Of a DNA stretch of 12,798 bases, positions 12,111-12,798 are shown piece by piece. Each line of letters opens with the position of its first letter. Within the stretch, counting starts at the first letter, position 1. The translations under genes were made by a program, and so were the position numbers. The DNA comes from CAIQPO01 sp964648275 (GTDB lineage: Bacteria; Patescibacteriota; Microgenomatia; UBA1400; MFAQ01), in the NCBI GenBank assembly GCA_964648275.1, contig CAZYOB010000023.1, forward strand, positions 1 to 12,798. Direction: 5' to 3'. The notes under the pieces are model-generated. The model did not search any database. It worked only from the letters and a program-made list of their open reading frames with translations, and was not told the DNA's origin.

Positions 12111-12798
12111 CTATCGAGGGTAGAAACATGGTACATGATGCCCTCAATTCGTTTCAGAAAATCCGAAGTGTTCAAGTGGCGACTGCATCAAAAAATGAAC
12201 CTAGAATTAAAGAGATCTTGGCAATCGCAAACAGCAAGGGTGTAAGAGTGGAATTTGTTGGTGGAGAGCTTATCGAAAAACAGAGCGAGAGTGGAAATGC
12301 TCAGGGAATAATAGCCTTTATGGATGCTCCTGAAGTGACCACCTTGGAAGAAGTCCTCAAAAAGAAGAGGGAGGTGTTCATTTTACTTCTCAATCGAATT
12401 GATTATGAGCAAAACTTGGGGGCAATCTTAAGAAGCGCATGGGCAGCAGGAGTAGACGCTGTCGTAGCATCTCCGAACGGTGTGCACGAACTAACTCCTG
12501 TGGTGGCGAAGGTTTCCATGGGAGCAGCCGCTTTTGTGCCTTTAATTGGAATGAGTTTATTTCAGGCACTCGATCTGCTCGAAAGGTACGCGGTAAGAGT
12601 GATAGGAGTAGAAGTAGAAATGGGTGAGGTATATACAGCAGCAAAACTTAAAGGTCCGGTAGCTTTTTTGATTGGGGGTGAGGCAGATGGCCTGTCAGAA
12701 CCTTTGATGAAAAAATGTAACGAGTTTGTAAACATTCCCATGGTTAGTGGGGTAGCTTCGCTAAATGTAAGTGTTGCCAGTGCTCTGGTAATGTTTGA
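12086..12798 (+). CDS. TrmH/SpoU-family rRNA 2'-O-ribose methyltransferase (RlmB-like), cut by the window end
   Basis: 237 residues are visible, the frame is open at the window end and probably only a few residues are missing. An N-terminal L30e-like RNA-binding region begins at IEGRNMVHDAL (10-20), followed by the SPOUT domain: motif 1 LNRIDYEQNLGAILRSA (102-118, with Asn110 and catalytic-type Arg116), motif 2 FLIGGEADGLSEPLMKK (194-210) and IPM (217-219), and motif 3 SLNVSVASALVMF (225-237), which form the knot that binds S-adenosylmethionine. It would methylate a ribose in rRNA; RlmB modifies a guanosine in 23S rRNA, but tRNA is possible. The start overlaps the MGMT-like gene by 25 bases. 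ATG 12128 is an alternative, but it would remove the conserved IEGRN. Confidence 0.88.
   Translation, partial: MARIAEQITIEGRNMVHDALNSFQKIRSVQVATASKNEPRIKEILAIANSKGVRVEFVGGELIEKQSESGNAQGIIAFMDAPEVTTLEEVLKKKREVFILLLNRIDYEQNLGAILRSAWAAGVDAVVASPNGVHELTPVVAKVSMGAAAFVPLIGMSLFQALDLLERYAVRVIGVEVEMGEVYTAAKLKGPVAFLIGGEADGLSEPLMKKCNEFVNIPMVSGVASLNVSVASALVMF

Noticed and set aside
12390..12644. Opposed frames of 84 codons (-) and 62 codons (+)
   Set aside because: They are shadows of the TrmH/SpoU gene, which is open to the window end and carries all three family motifs.
1..12798. CRISPR array, insertion sequence, integrase, tRNA or rRNA
   Set aside because: No regularly spaced direct repeats, no transposase or recombinase motif, no inverted terminal repeats and no recognisable RNA gene were seen on either strand.

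Overview
The window (12,798 bases, moderate GC, standard code with TGA used as stop) looks like a chromosomal stretch of a bacterium with a small envelope-centred gene set. A DUF5652-type protein, many tiny or single-pass membrane proteins, Ig-like surface proteins of no named function, a free-standing MGMT catalytic domain and overlapping gene starts and stops fit the Patescibacteria/CPR group (possibly Microgenomates). That placement is inference from gene style; there is no rRNA or tRNA here to confirm it.

Layout. 31-1410 (+): four small membrane proteins: a four-helix protein with a C-terminal zinc ribbon, a 54-residue tail-anchored peptide, a Pmp3/YqaE-like protein and a DUF5652-like protein, with terminators after the first and second. 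1460-4055 (-): an ABC exporter half-transporter followed 11 bases later by a GNAT acetyltransferase, preceded by a leader that holds a promoter, a 32-codon peptide, a rho-independent terminator and a mutually exclusive antiterminator pairing. This reads as ribosome-controlled transcription attenuation. 4134-5177 (-): an unrecognised helical protein and a lipoprotein. 5243-8049 (+): a lysyl-oxidase family protein keeping copper and LTQ-cofactor residues, then a membrane-anchored protein with about four Ig-like domains and a C39-type peptidase domain. 8059-11056 (-): a probable extracytoplasmic redox set of cytochrome b5-like protein, ferric-reductase/NOX-like flavocytochrome and membrane-anchored PQQ-type sugar dehydrogenase. 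11161-12798 (+): an operon with overlapping genes, DUF1461 membrane protein, MGMT-like alkyltransferase and a TrmH/SpoU rRNA 2'-O-methyltransferase that runs off the window.

Two signals run across genes. First, several genes have a -10-like box (sometimes extended, TGnTAnnnT) exactly 6-7 bases before an ATG and no Shine-Dalgarno sequence, which points to leaderless mRNAs and changes three or four gene starts; other genes have clear SD sites, so both modes appear to coexist. Second, much of the window serves the outside of the membrane: the oxidase, peptidase, lipoprotein, b5 protein and sugar dehydrogenase all carry an N-terminal anchor or signal.
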